NCBI GenBank assembly: GCA_002351705.1
Contig: DEHC01000061.1
Span: 1-64,000, forward strand
Direction of reading: 5' to 3'
Length of the DNA: 64,000 nucleotides
From: Gammaproteobacteria bacterium UBA2810
GTDB taxonomy: Bacteria; Pseudomonadota; Gammaproteobacteria; Enterobacterales; Succinivibrionaceae
Below the pieces are notes generated by a model that was not told the origin of the DNA, did no database searches, and saw nothing but the letters and a program-made list of their open reading frames with translations. Below are positions 34,920-46,665 of this stretch, in pieces. Every line of letters begins with the position of its first letter. The first letter of the stretch is position 1. A program made the translations under genes and the position numbers.

Positions 34920-37514
34920 CTATCTCTTCACCTCAAGAAGCACCGGCCCATCTGACGCGGGGAGCGTGACTTTACCTCCCTTCACGGTTGCAGTTGCTCC
35001 GGTATAGCCGTCCTGCACCACAGTGCCGTCGCTGAAGCAGTCACCCGTCTCGACGGTCTGCGCCGGATTGATATGGATGACCACTGCGTTCTTTATGCCC
35101 CTCGCGGGATCCGAGTACTTCCTGCAGAATGAGCCGTCCATAAGAGAGGTCTGGCGTCCGGCGCCGACTGCCGGGTTGCGGCTTCTGAACTGCCCGACCT
35201 TCTGCCATGCCGCGACGAGCGGATCCGAGGAGAACTTTCCGCTGTACGAGGAAATGTTCCGTGCCCAGGAGGCGGCGTTCCCGACATCAGCTGGGAAGTT
35301 CATGTCGGAGCGGGTGCCGTGCTCGAAGTCGCCTACTCCGTCGCCGTCATCGTTCTCACGTGCGGTCTCGTCGCCGTAGTAGATCTGGACGCCGCCCGGC
35401 AGGAGCTCGAGAAGCGCGGCCATGCGCTTCATGTCATCCGGCCTGCAGAGTGAGGTGTCGTGCGAGGAAAGGTAGGTCAGGGCGTTGAGCTTCGGCGCGC
35501 CGGAGCCGGTTCCGTAATATCCGCCGTACTGCTCGAAATCGTTATCATCAGGCTCGGTGCAGGCGCTCTTAGGGTTGAAGGCGAAGTTGATCATGGAATC
35601 GAAGCCGCCTGCGGAGGCGTAGCCCTTGCTGTCCTCCGGATCAGGCCCCATGCCCCAGTTCTCGCCGGTCATGAAGAAGCCGTCCTTCCAGGAGGCGGCT
35701 GGATCCTGCTCGGGAGACGTTCTGCTTCTCCACTTCGAGAGGGCCTCTGAGGAGTACTCCTTGAGGAGCTTCCAGGTGGACTGTGCTACATGCTTCGCAG
35801 TGTCGCAGCGGAATCCGTCGATGCCGAACTCCTCAACCCAAGAGGCAAGCCAGTGTGCCTGGAACTCCGCTACTGAGTAGCTGCCGCTGCGCCATTGCTT
35901 TGATGCCGGTATGTCATAGGAAGGATTGGGCTTCGACCATTTCTCCTGCAGGAATACAGGCACGCTCACCTTCTTGCCGTGGGTGTCGGTGTTCTTGAAG
36001 TCAGGAAGGTAGGAGACGCAGGCGTCCAGGCCGTCGCCCGCGCCGCAGCTGTCGCCGTAGCCGCCGTGAAGGACCCAGTCAGTTCCCCACCACCTGTCCC
36101 ACTTCGGGTTCCTGCTCTCGTCGATCGGCTTGCTGTGGAAGCTTGAGCCGGTCCAGTCGGTGCACGGATCCCAGCCGTCGCTCGTGGCGCCGAACCTGAA
36201 ATCGCACATGTCCTTGAGCGTCGCGTAGCCGGAGTGGTTCATGACCACGTCCATGATTACCCTGATGCCGCGCCTGTGCGCCTCGGTCACGAACTTCCTG
36301 AACTCCGCAACTGTTCCCATGTTGGGATCCATCGCTGTCCAGTCGAGGCCGTAGTAGCCGTGATAGGCGTAATGGGCGAAGTTGCCGCGATCGCCTCCTC
36401 CGATCCAGCCGTGGGCCTGCTCGTAGGGAGGAGTTATCCAGATCGCGTTGGCGCCCAGGGACTTGATGTAGTCGAGCTTCTCGGTGAGTCCCTTTATGTC
36501 ACCGCCGTGGAATGTGGCTGTCGCGTGATCATGGGTGTCGCGGTAGGGCCTTCCGAAGCTGTGATCATTGGATCTGTCGCCGTTCGCGAAGCGGTCGGTC
36601 ACGACAAAGTAGACAAGCGCGTTGCCCCAGACGAACGGATCCCCGGAGAACTGCTGCACCTCCGTGCCGTCCTTTCTGAGCTTCCAGTCAGAGGTTTTGC
36701 CAGCATATGAGACGGAAATCTCCGTCTCGGCGCCCTTCTTACCGCCGTCCGCCCTTGCCCCGAGCCTTATGACATCGCCGTTGCGGAACACACCACCGGA
36801 GCCGCCGACGCTGAATGTTCCGGAGGCATTCTGATCCTCGCCCTCGATTACAAGAGCGGCATCAACACCTGAGCCGTTGGGGATCTCGACCATTCCGCCT
36901 GCGGGAACCCTGCTTCCTCCGACATAAAGGGAAACCTCAGGTGATGCCCCCTTGACCTTTATTCCGCAGAAGGAGGCGTTCCGGAACTTAAGCTCTCCGT
37001 AGTCGAAGCACGGGGACGACTGGCTGAACGGTATGCCGGGCTCCTGGTCAGCGGGATAGCGCCCGCTCCCCACGGAGGAGAAAATCACGTTGAAGGGGTT
37101 TTTGGTCACAAGGCCGTACTGGTAATACCAGAGGCCGTCACAGCCCGGCACGCGCTCCATTCCGGTTCCGGGCCAGGAGCCGAGGACCTCTGTCCCGCTG
37201 TCCTCATAGAGATAGATTGACGGCGCGGAGGAGACATCGGCCTTCAGGACGATTGATTTCGGAGGGACCTGGCATGACTTTCCGCCTGAGGAGACGAGCG
37301 CCCTGTCATACTTCCCGGTGGTGTCGGCCCATTCGCCGACACTTGCTGCCGCGGCAGCGGAAGGACGGGTCACAACCTGGCTCTTAGGCTCTGCAGGAGC
37401 AGCCCTGACAGGAGATGCTGAAGCGGAAGTCGTGTCGGACGCACAGGAAGAGATGGCAGGCAGGCACAGTGAGAAAAGGCATGCCGCGAGGGCATTAAGT
37501 TTGAATCTCTGCAT
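34920..37514 (-). CDS. Lipoprotein alpha-amylase (GH13, MalS-like)
   Basis: The 864-residue enzyme has a signal peptide with lipobox ISSC (in LPAISSCASD), so it should be lipid-anchored. About 270 residues of beta-rich N-terminal domains follow (one resembles a starch-binding module: APSIYLYEDSGTEVLGSWPG), then a GH13 barrel with region I RVIMDVVMNH, region II FRCDTAKH (nucleophile Asp), region III MTGENWG (acid Glu) and region IV LSSHDT. The barrel resembles periplasmic MalS of E. coli (676 residues), but is longer and anchored. It probably degrades starch or maltodextrin at the envelope; which membrane face is not shown. Confidence 0.9.
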   Translation of the reverse strand: MQRFKLNALAACLFSLCLPAISSCASDTTSASASPVRAAPAEPKSQVVTRPSAAAAASVGEWADTTGKYDRALVSSGGKSCQVPPKSIVLKADVSSAPSIYLYEDSGTEVLGSWPGTGMERVPGCDGLWYYQYGLVTKNPFNVIFSSVGSGRYPADQEPGIPFSQSSPCFDYGELKFRNASFCGIKVKGASPEVSLYVGGSRVPAGGMVEIPNGSGVDAALVIEGEDQNASGTFSVGGSGGVFRNGDVIRLGARADGGKKGAETEISVSYAGKTSDWKLRKDGTEVQQFSGDPFVWGNALVYFVVTDRFANGDRSNDHSFGRPYRDTHDHATATFHGGDIKGLTEKLDYIKSLGANAIWITPPYEQAHGWIGGGDRGNFAHYAYHGYYGLDWTAMDPNMGTVAEFRKFVTEAHRRGIRVIMDVVMNHSGYATLKDMCDFRFGATSDGWDPCTDWTGSSFHSKPIDESRNPKWDRWWGTDWVLHGGYGDSCGAGDGLDACVSYLPDFKNTDTHGKKVSVPVFLQEKWSKPNPSYDIPASKQWRSGSYSVAEFQAHWLASWVEEFGIDGFRCDTAKHVAQSTWKLLKEYSSEALSKWRSRTSPEQDPAASWKDGFFMTGENWGMGPDPEDSKGYASAGGFDSMINFAFNPKSACTEPDDNDFEQYGGYYGTGSGAPKLNALTYLSSHDTSLCRPDDMKRMAALLELLPGGVQIYYGDETARENDDGDGVGDFEHGTRSDMNFPADVGNAASWARNISSYSGKFSSDPLVAAWQKVGQFRSRNPAVGAGRQTSLMDGSFCRKYSDPARGIKNAVVIHINPAQTVETGDCFSDGTVVQDGYTGATATVKGGKVTLPASDGPVLLEVKR

Positions 37515-37700
37515 TTTTTACTCCTCAGGACAGACTTATGAGATTGTGCCGTAAAAACTGAAAGAAAAAATTGATGCAGGCGGCATAATAAATTCGAGCG
37601 CAGGCGCAGCTGATGCCGGCACGTACAGTGAAACGCAGCACCTGAATGCCGGGCGGCAGGTGCCCGGCGCGTCGGCCGGCAAATTAGTTGTAAAAATTTA

Positions 37701-37728
37701 TTGACAGGTAAAAATAATTCATTATAAT
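37701..37728 (+). promoter_or_regulatory. Sigma70 promoter of the tRNA operon
   Basis: Consensus TTGACA (37701-37706), 16-base AT-rich spacer, consensus TATAAT (37723-37728), 29 bases before the first tRNA. Both hexamers are perfect. Confidence 0.9.
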
Positions 37729-37757
37729 GACTCCTGTTTTCGACATTTTCAGTCGAT

Positions 37758-37833
<76 letters not shown>

Positions 37834-37835
37834 GT

Positions 37836-37909
37836 GGCGTGGTAGCAAAGCAGTTATGCCGCGGATTGCAAATCCGTTCAGACCGGTGCGACTCCGGTCC
37901 ACGCCTCCA
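37836..37909 (+). tRNA. tRNA-Cys (GCA)
   Basis: 74 bases including CCA. Acceptor stem GGCGTGG/CCACGCC, anticodon loop TTGCAAA with anticodon GCA. It starts 2 bases after tRNA-Gly. Confidence 0.97.
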
Positions 37910-37930
37910 TCTCAGATAACAGTCACTGCC

Positions 37931-38017
37931 GCCCAGGTGGTGAAATTGGTAGACACAAGGGATTTAAAATCCCTCGGAAGCGATTCCGTGTCGGTTCGAC
38001 CCCGACCCCGGGCACCA
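37931..38017 (+). tRNA. tRNA-Leu (TAA)
   Basis: 87 bases with a long variable arm and CCA. Anticodon stem-loop AGGGA-TTTAAAA-TCCCT gives anticodon TAA. The acceptor stem GCCCAGG / CCCGGGC has an A-C mismatch at pair 5:68, where E. coli has a G-C pair. Confidence 0.96.
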
Positions 38018-38189
38018 TCTATCCGTCATTCATTTTCTAATTCATCAGAATCTTTCCCTTTTATCCATGTCATTCTGACCTTCCCGCGCTGCATTATGCA
38101 CCCTGGGGAAACGGCATTCAGATGCCGGATAAGGCTTATGCTCAGGCGGATTACAGCCTGATCCAAAGGAAGGCCGCCGGATGAAGACG

Positions 38190-38222
38190 GAATAAAAACA
38201 GAAAGGCGCCTCTCCGGCGCCC
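38190..38222 (-). terminator. Intrinsic terminator of glgX
   Basis: Minus-strand hairpin GGCGCC / GGCGCC with a 5-base loop followed by TTTCTGTTTTT, about 20 bases after the glgX stop. The 170 bp between tRNA-Leu and this site (38018-38189) holds nothing I can name. Confidence 0.7.
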
Positions 38223-38239
38223 TGCAGAACTGACAGGTC

Positions 38240-40339
<2,100 letters not shown>

Positions 40340-40491
40340 GTTGCCGCCGCTCACACTACCCCCGCACATAATACAGGCTTATTAAGGTCATGTGAATTAT
40401 GCTTATCCAATAATGAGGAGCCGCTAGCAAAGAAAATGATATGCGGCTCAATCCGTCACAGGAATTAATAAAATGATGATGTCAGGCGCTT

Positions 40492-41277
40492 TTACCTGAC
40501 GAAAAAGGTCTGGCACCGCTTCGGAAGAGGCGGCTTCGCGGCCTTTTTCTGAGGCCTTGCCGGCCTGTCGGTCTTCTTGGGAGGCTCGAACCAGCTCATC
40601 AGCTCCTCGCCGCAGCCGTCCCCCTCCGGAACCGACTTCTGCTTCTCGCAGAAAGGAGACGACTCCGGACAGCGGAGGCGGACATGGATGTGCCCGCGGT
40701 GGCCGAACCACGGCCTGATTTTCGAGAGGAACGAGCGGTCCTCTCCCTGTCCGGTGTATTCGCAGATGGACTTCTTGATCGCGGGGCTCACGAAAATGCG
40801 CTCGACCTCATCGTGGCTTGCGGCAAGCCGGATGAACTCCAGCTGCTTCCAGGTGAAGTTCGAGTTGACGCTCTTCCCGTCCTTTGACACAACGTCAAGG
40901 AAGGAGGTCGTGCCGAGGCTCTTTTTCGGCAGGCGCCCGAACTTCAGGGAGAGATCCACATCGAGTCCGGACTGGTGGCTCGCATGTCCGTTTCTCATCG
41001 GGCCGCCGTGGCTCGCCGAGAGATCGCCTACCTGTACCGATCCGATGCCCTTCCTCTGCGCCTCAGCGGAGAGCGTCTCGATAAAGCGGATAAGGGTCGG
41101 ATCGCCGTAGTTGCGGTCAATCTGAGGCCTCGTGACCTGGTAATTGCGCCCCTCGAGAGGAAGGACCGCCGGATCGATGATGCAGCCGTTGCTATAGGAG
41201 CCCACCACCTCGGAGAAGGCGCCGGAGGACACCAGAGACACCGCTGCCGCCAGGAAAACTTTTCTCAGCAGGTCCAT
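40492..41277 (-). CDS. mepA: Penicillin-insensitive murein endopeptidase MepA
   Basis: Periplasmic LAS-family zinc peptidase that cuts D-Ala-mDAP cross-links in peptidoglycan. The 261-residue precursor has a signal peptide (LLRKVFLAAAVSLVSSGAFS) and the family motifs SASHGGPMRNGHASHQ and GLDVDLSLKFG, with the later ligand segment HRGHIHVRLRCP. Cysteines are present for the usual disulfides. ATG 41275-41277 follows GGGGAG; a GTG at 41283 that overlaps the topA stop is the alternative. It is downstream of topA. Confidence 0.94.
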   Translation of the reverse strand: MDLLRKVFLAAAVSLVSSGAFSEVVGSYSNGCIIDPAVLPLEGRNYQVTRPQIDRNYGDPTLIRFIETLSAEAQRKGIGSVQVGDLSASHGGPMRNGHASHQSGLDVDLSLKFGRLPKKSLGTTSFLDVVSKDGKSVNSNFTWKQLEFIRLAASHDEVERIFVSPAIKKSICEYTGQGEDRSFLSKIRPWFGHRGHIHVRLRCPESSPFCEKQKSVPEGDGCGEELMSWFEPPKKTDRPARPQKKAAKPPLPKRCQTFFVR

Positions 41278-41279
41278 CG

Positions 41280-44069
41280 TCACTCCCCATCCTTTCCAGG
41301 CTTTTCAGGCTTTTCAGCACTTTCAGTCTTCTTAGCTGCAGTGCGCTTCTTTGAAGCAGCTGATGCCTTCTTCGAGGAGGATGCGGATTTCCTCGCCGTA
41401 CCTTTTCTCGCTGTTCTTGACGCGGCCTTCTTAAGGGGCTCGTCAACTCTCGCCGTCCAGGTGCCGTCCAGGTACTCTGCTATCCAGCCGGTCGCCTTTC
41501 CGTCCTTCTCGGATGCTACATACTGGGTCTTGTCCTTTCTCCTGAACCTGACAACGGTCTCGTTGCCCTCCGGATCCTTCTCGGGTGCGTCCGCAAGGTA
41601 CTGGAACTTCGCGGAGATCCTGTCGCGGAAGCGCCTGAGCTCGCTCACCTTCGGGGGCCTCGTCTCACGGGACTTCGGGAAGGTGCTTGCCGCAAGGAAT
41701 ATTCCGGCTGCGCCGTCGCGGAGCACGAAGTGCGCATCGGACTTCGAGCACTTGAGCTCCGGAAGATCAACCGGATCCTCATGCGGAGGCGCTACCTCGC
41801 CGCTCTTGAGGAACTTTCTGATGTTCCCGCAGGCCTCGCACTTCATGAACGGGCCGAACGGTCCCTTCAGCATCACCATCGGCTTTCCGCAGCGGTCGCA
41901 GGGGATCGTGAAGTCCCTGGCGCCGCCCGGCACCTTGAACTCGCCGTGCTCGATTATTGTCCCGTCGCAGTCAGGGTTGTTGCCGCAGATGTAGATCTTG
42001 GTCTTCGAGTCGATGTAGTAGGCATCCATGGCAGTGCCGCACTTCGGGCAGCGCTTCTTCTCACGCAGCACGTCAGTCTCGTAGTTCTCGTCCTTGGAGG
42101 CGGCCGACGACTCGACCGGAACCAGATCAATAGTCATGCGGCAGCGGTTCTTCGGATCCGGATCGTTGTAGCCGGAGCAGCCGAGGAACACGCCGGTCGC
42201 AGCCGTGCGGATAGCCATCGGTCGTCCGCACTTCTCACAGCGCACCGACTCAACCGTCACGCTTGGGTTGGTCTTCATGCCGCCCTCGTCAGGAGGAAGC
42301 TCGGCCTTCCTCAGAGAGTCCGTGAACTCGCCGTAGAAATCATCAAGGCTCTTCTTCCAGTCAAGCTGCCCCTCTGCGATCTTGTCGAGCGAGGTCTCCA
42401 TCTCGGCAGTGAAGTCATAGCTCATGAGCTTGCTGAAGCTCTCGTGGAGGCGGTCAGTTACAATCTCGCCCATCTTCTCCGCGAAAAACCTTCTGTTCTC
42501 GACCTTGACGTATCCGCGGTTCTGGATGGTGGAGATGATCGACGCGTAGGTCGAGGGGCGGCCGATGCCACGCTTCTCGAGCTCCTTGACCAGGGTGCCT
42601 TCGGTATAGCGCGCAGGAGGATTGGTGAAGTGCTGGGTCGGATCGATGTCAGACGCAGTGAGCCTGTCGCCCTCATGGAGCTCGGGGATGGTGATGTACT
42701 CGTTCTTCATCATCACCGGCCTGAACACCTTCGAGAATCCGTCGAAGCGGATGACCTTGCCCTGGCCGCGGAGCTCATACGGCCCTGCCTGGACCTTAAC
42801 CTTGGTAACATCCACGAGGCCGTCTGACATCTGGCAGGCGACGAATCTGTCCCAGATCAGCTCGTAGAGCCTTGCGTCATCGCGGTCAGCGGCCTTGGCG
42901 GCAAACTCCGCAGGCCTCACGTTGACATGCGACGGCCTGATCGCCTCATGCGCCTCCTGGGCATTCTCGCCGGAGGCGTAATAGCGGGGCTTCTCAGGGC
43001 AGTAGCGCCCGCCGTAGTCTGACTGGATCAGCTCGCGGACAGCGGCTACGGCTTCCTTCGAGAGGTTTACCGAGTCAGTTCGCATATAGGTGATGTAGCC
43101 GTGCTCATAGAGCTTCTGCGCGACCGACATCGTCTTCTTGACGCTGAACCCGAGGCGTGCGCTCGCGGTCTGCTGCAGCGTCGAGGTGGTAAAAGGAGGA
43201 AGGGTATGGAGCTTGTTCTCGGTCTTCGCAAAGGAGCTGACTGTGAAAGGAAGTCCTCCGAGCTCTTCTGCGGCTGCCTCAGCCTCGGCCCTGCTGCCGA
43301 GCTTCACGGTCCTGCCGTTCTTCATGGCAAGCTTAAGGGGCACGCTCCCGCCGGACTCCGCGCTGCCCAGCGCGGTAATCTCCCAGTACTCCTCGGGAAC
43401 GAACGCGCCTATCTCACGCTCGCGCTCGACGATGAGCTCGACCGCAACCGACTGGACACGTCCCGCGGAGAGGCCGCGCCCGACCTTCTTCCAGAGGAGC
43501 GGGGAGACCATGTAGCCGACGACGCGGTCAAGGAAGCGCCTTGACTGCTGGGCATTCACCTTGTTCATGTCCAGCTCGCCCGGCTCGGCGAAGGCACGGT
43601 TGATGGCGCTCTGGGTTATCTCGTTGAACACCACGCGTCTGTAGCGTGACGGATCGCCGCCGAGCACCTCGCGGAGGTGCCAGGCGATTGCCTCTCCCTC
43701 GCGATCCAAATCGGTCGCGAGATATACGGCATCGCTTTTCGCCGCGGCGGCCTTGAGCTCCCTTACAACCTTCTCCTTGCCGGGCAGAATGCGGTAGTCG
43801 GCCTTCCAGCCGTTGTCAGGATCGATTCCCATGCGCCGCACCAGGTTGCCGTGCTCACGCTCCTCCCTGAGCCTCGCCTTCTCCTCCGGGGAGAGCTTCC
43901 TGAGCTCCGCGGGCGTCATGCGCTTCGTCTTTTCCCTTTCTGCCGAGCCGGCCTGGGGAAGATCGCGGATATGTCCGACACTGGCCATCACCTCGTACTC
44001 GCTTCCGAGGTAGCGGTTGATGGTCTTGGCCTTGGAAGGCGACTCTACGATGACGAGCGATCTGCTCAT
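41280..44069 (-). CDS. topA: DNA topoisomerase I
   Basis: Type IA enzyme relaxing negative supercoils. The 929-residue protein starts [20 protein letters not shown] and has the Toprim cluster [14 protein letters not shown], the active-site region [12 protein letters not shown] (catalytic Tyr) and several C-terminal zinc fingers (CEKCGRPM..., CPKCGTAM..., CDRCGKPM...), ending in a Lys/Ala-rich tail. ATG 44067-44069 follows GGGAG; the frame is open 39 codons further, across the promoter, so that part is not translated. The gene is followed by mepA with overlapping ends. Confidence 0.97.
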   Translation of the reverse strand: MSRSLVIVESPSKAKTINRYLGSEYEVMASVGHIRDLPQAGSAEREKTKRMTPAELRKLSPEEKARLREEREHGNLVRRMGIDPDNGWKADYRILPGKEKVVRELKAAAAKSDAVYLATDLDREGEAIAWHLREVLGGDPSRYRRVVFNEITQSAINRAFAEPGELDMNKVNAQQSRRFLDRVVGYMVSPLLWKKVGRGLSAGRVQSVAVELIVEREREIGAFVPEEYWEITALGSAESGGSVPLKLAMKNGRTVKLGSRAEAEAAAEELGGLPFTVSSFAKTENKLHTLPPFTTSTLQQTASARLGFSVKKTMSVAQKLYEHGYITYMRTDSVNLSKEAVAAVRELIQSDYGGRYCPEKPRYYASGENAQEAHEAIRPSHVNVRPAEFAAKAADRDDARLYELIWDRFVACQMSDGLVDVTKVKVQAGPYELRGQGKVIRFDGFSKVFRPVMMKNEYITIPELHEGDRLTASDIDPTQHFTNPPARYTEGTLVKELEKRGIGRPSTYASIISTIQNRGYVKVENRRFFAEKMGEIVTDRLHESFSKLMSYDFTAEMETSLDKIAEGQLDWKKSLDDFYGEFTDSLRKAELPPDEGGMKTNPSVTVESVRCEKCGRPMAIRTAATGVFLGCSGYNDPDPKNRCRMTIDLVPVESSAASKDENYETDVLREKKRCPKCGTAMDAYYIDSKTKIYICGNNPDCDGTIIEHGEFKVPGGARDFTIPCDRCGKPMVMLKGPFGPFMKCEACGNIRKFLKSGEVAPPHEDPVDLPELKCSKSDAHFVLRDGAAGIFLAASTFPKSRETRPPKVSELRRFRDRISAKFQYLADAPEKDPEGNETVVRFRRKDKTQYVASEKDGKATGWIAEYLDGTWTARVDEPLKKAASRTARKGTARKSASSSKKASAASKKRTAAKKTESAEKPEKPGKDGE

Positions 44070-44156
44070 GTTGCGTGCTCCCGGGGCTTCCTGCGCCCTT
44101 TTCTTTTTTATTTTTCTGCTGTTCTTCCGGCATCCGGCGAAGGACGCCGCACTTAT

Positions 44157-44186
44157 ATAATAGAACTGAATTTTTTTAAAAATCAA
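44157..44186 (-). promoter_or_regulatory. Candidate topA promoter
   Basis: On the minus strand TTGATT, 18-base AT-rich spacer, TATTAT, about 90 bases before the topA ATG, in the gap after sohB. Confidence 0.5.
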
Positions 44187-44205
44187 TACCCCTCAGGGAA
44201 AAGCC

Positions 44206-45501
44206 TCAGGAACGGAGCCTGGACACCGGCAGATGCCGGAGCATTCCCCGGATTGAGCCGCCTGCCCTGCTGTGCATGAAACGATCGAGAATGCCTCCGA
44301 ACTTCTTCTTCCTGACTGCACGGAGCCGCCAGACGCTGTGCGTCTTCATCCTGCTGATGACATAGTCGTCAGAGGTCATGATCTCATCGATGAGATGGCG
44401 CTCAAGCGCCTCCTCGCCGAACCAGAACTCACCGGTCGCCACGCTGTCAATGTCGATGGCCGGCCTGTTGGACTTCACGAACTTCTTGAAATACGCGTGA
44501 ATGTCGGAGAGCTGCTCCTCGAACTTCTTCCTCGCCGCCGGATCAGAATTGTCTCCAAACATCGAAAGAGTCCTCTTGTACTCGCCTGCGGTCTCCTGCT
44601 CGTAGTCGACGAGGAGCTTGTCGAGAAGGCGGTGGAAGTTCGGGAACTCGGCAACGACGCCGATTGATCCGACAATCGCGAACGGAGCCGCGACAATATG
44701 CTCAGAGGTGCAGGCCATCATGTAGCCTCCGCTCGCCGCGACACGGTCAACGCAGACCGTGAACTTCATCCCCGAGCGCCTGATGCGCATGAGCTCGGAT
44801 GCGGCAAGGCCGTAATGCGGGACAGAGCCGCCCGGCGACTCAAGACGGAGCACCACCTCGTCGCCATTCCTTCCGACGGCAAGCACCGACGAGACGAGGC
44901 GCCTCAGGTCACGGACATCCGATGCCATCACGTCGCCCCTGAAATCCAGAATGAAGAGCCTCGGCTTCTTCTCTGCGGAGTCAAGGATCCTGCTGAGCTC
45001 ATCGGTATCGTCAGCGCTGTCACTCCGAGCAGCCTGCTCCTCTGCGCCATCCTTCTCAGGAACAGCCTGGTCCTGCTCCTTCACGGAATCACCGGCCGCT
45101 GCAGCGCTGTCCTTATCCTCCGCGGCATCATTTTCCGGGAGCGGCTTCTTCTCATTTTTCGCGGACTCCTTCTCCGAAAGGGCCTTAAGGGCCTCCTTCA
45201 GCTTTTTAGTCTCCCCGGACTTCCTCTCCGCAGCGGCCTTGTCCCTTTTCTCCAGGAAATCGTCAAGGCACTTTCCCGACTCCTCATCGAGCATGCTGCG
45301 CCTCAGGCTTTCCGCCGCCTTCCGGTAGCTCTCGCTCTCGTTCCTGATGACGACCCGGCATGCGTCCTCCTCATCGCTGCCGCTCCCGCCTGCGGAGGAA
45401 ACGCCCTTTGCGAAAACAAAGCCTACAGCAATGATGAACACGGCGAGGACGGTAACGGCCTCGAGCAGGAAGCCCAGATAGTCAACCAGCATCTCTTTCA
45501 T
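44206..45501 (-). CDS. sohB: Inner-membrane peptidase SohB (S49 family)
   Basis: Signal-peptide-peptidase-like serine protease. The 431-residue protein has an N-terminal membrane segment (LLEAVTVLAVFIIAVGFVFA), an unusually long charged Lys/Glu/Asp/Ala-rich insert (about residues 90-170), then the S49 core with the catalytic-Ser region VDRVAASGGYMMACTSEHIVAAPFAIVGSIGV and lysine-containing C-terminal parts. E. coli SohB has 349 residues; the insert accounts for the difference. It lies 3 bases after the sugar exporter gene, in one operon with it and the CvfB-like gene. Confidence 0.92.
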   Translation of the reverse strand: MKEMLVDYLGFLLEAVTVLAVFIIAVGFVFAKGVSSAGGSGSDEEDACRVVIRNESESYRKAAESLRRSMLDEESGKCLDDFLEKRDKAAAERKSGETKKLKEALKALSEKESAKNEKKPLPENDAAEDKDSAAAAGDSVKEQDQAVPEKDGAEEQAARSDSADDTDELSRILDSAEKKPRLFILDFRGDVMASDVRDLRRLVSSVLAVGRNGDEVVLRLESPGGSVPHYGLAASELMRIRRSGMKFTVCVDRVAASGGYMMACTSEHIVAAPFAIVGSIGVVAEFPNFHRLLDKLLVDYEQETAGEYKRTLSMFGDNSDPAARKKFEEQLSDIHAYFKKFVKSNRPAIDIDSVATGEFWFGEEALERHLIDEIMTSDDYVISRMKTHSVWRLRAVRKKKFGGILDRFMHSRAGGSIRGMLRHLPVSRLRS

Positions 45502-45504
45502 TAA

Positions 45505-46665
45505 TCACACCTTTCTGACAAAGAACAGCATCACGAAGGCTGCGGCGGCAAGCAGCAGATCCGCCGTGAAGACATAATCAAAACCGTAAAGCGCCGCAAT
45601 GGACCCGGCCGTGACGCCTGCGGCCATCCCGCCGACTGCGGCGGAATTCGAGAAAAGAGTGGTTGCCTCGCCCGGGACGGAAGGGAGAAGCTCCTGGAAA
45701 TACACCATGCCGATCCCGGCGAGGATGCCGATATACACGGCATTGAAGAACTGGGCCGCAAGAAGGAGGAAGGGGCTCGTGACGAAGAGCATCGTCACAT
45801 AGAACAGCACCCCGCCGGACGCCGCGAGAATCATGAATGTCCTGATCCCGAGCCTTCTCGCGAACTTTCCGGTTACGAGCATCACAGGCATCTCGAGGAA
45901 GGCGGCCGTTCCCATCATGAAGCCTGAGAGCTCCGAGCTGTATCTGAGGATGTGGGTTACATACTGCGGCATGGCAATGAGGTACATGGTGTTCGAGGTC
46001 CACATCAGCGTGCAGGCGATGAAGAGCAGCATGACGTTCTTCTCGAATACCCTGTCCTTCTCTCCCTTTATGGAGGATCGATCCCTGGAGTCGCCCTTCG
46101 GCAGCAGGAAAAACGCCGCCGCGAATGTTATGAAATAGACGGCCGATGAGAGCAGGAAGAGCTTCCTGAAGCCGAAGTATCCCATGAAGGCAAAGGCGAG
46201 CGGCGGCCCCATGACCCAGGCGAGCGAGAACTGTATTCTCATTATCTGGAGGAACATCACCGGCTCGCGCCCGGTCCTCGCGCAGAACTCGCGCCCCGCG
46301 GCAAAAAGCTGCGGGGTTATGGAGGTGATGAAGCTCAGCATGAAGACGCCGAGCGTCGCGATGATCTCGTAGCTGTTCGACACCGAATACAGGATCATGG
46401 CGAAAAAACCCATGAGAGCCGAGATCAGGACTATGATCCTGCGGTTTCCGGTCCTGTCCGAGATGACGGCCAGGATTTGGCTCACGAGGATGCCGGCGCA
46501 GGCGTAGCAGGTGAAGTAGACGCCCACCTTGAAGGATGACACGCCGAGCTCATCCGAGAGAAACAGGGACAGCACGGGCGTAAGAAGGGATACCGCTATG
46601 CCGGTGAGAAGCACCAGCAGGCAGTATGACACGCTGTACCGGTCAACTTTGAATCCCAGACTCAT
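45505..46665 (-). CDS. MFS sugar efflux transporter (Set family)
   Basis: Twelve-segment major facilitator, 386 residues, resembling SetA/SetB: SSFKVGVYFTCYACAGILVS, SDRTGNRR between segments 2 and 3, TPQLFAAGREF and LAWVMGPPLAFAF. Set proteins export sugars or sugar analogues and help with sugar-phosphate stress. A role in exporting sugars made by the starch enzymes is only inference. It overlaps the preceding CvfB-like gene by ATGA. Confidence 0.85.
   Translation of the reverse strand: MSLGFKVDRYSVSYCLLVLLTGIAVSLLTPVLSLFLSDELGVSSFKVGVYFTCYACAGILVSQILAVISDRTGNRRIIVLISALMGFFAMILYSVSNSYEIIATLGVFMLSFITSITPQLFAAGREFCARTGREPVMFLQIMRIQFSLAWVMGPPLAFAFMGYFGFRKLFLLSSAVYFITFAAAFFLLPKGDSRDRSSIKGEKDRVFEKNVMLLFIACTLMWTSNTMYLIAMPQYVTHILRYSSELSGFMMGTAAFLEMPVMLVTGKFARRLGIRTFMILAASGGVLFYVTMLFVTSPFLLLAAQFFNAVYIGILAGIGMVYFQELLPSVPGEATTLFSNSAAVGGMAAGVTAGSIAALYGFDYVFTADLLLAAAAFVMLFFVRKV

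Noticed and set aside
38100..38160. REP/BIME-like sequence (GCCGGATAAGGC) after the tRNAs
   Set aside because: Only a short resemblance to the E. coli REP core; no second inverted copy at the right spacing and no other copies noticed in the window.
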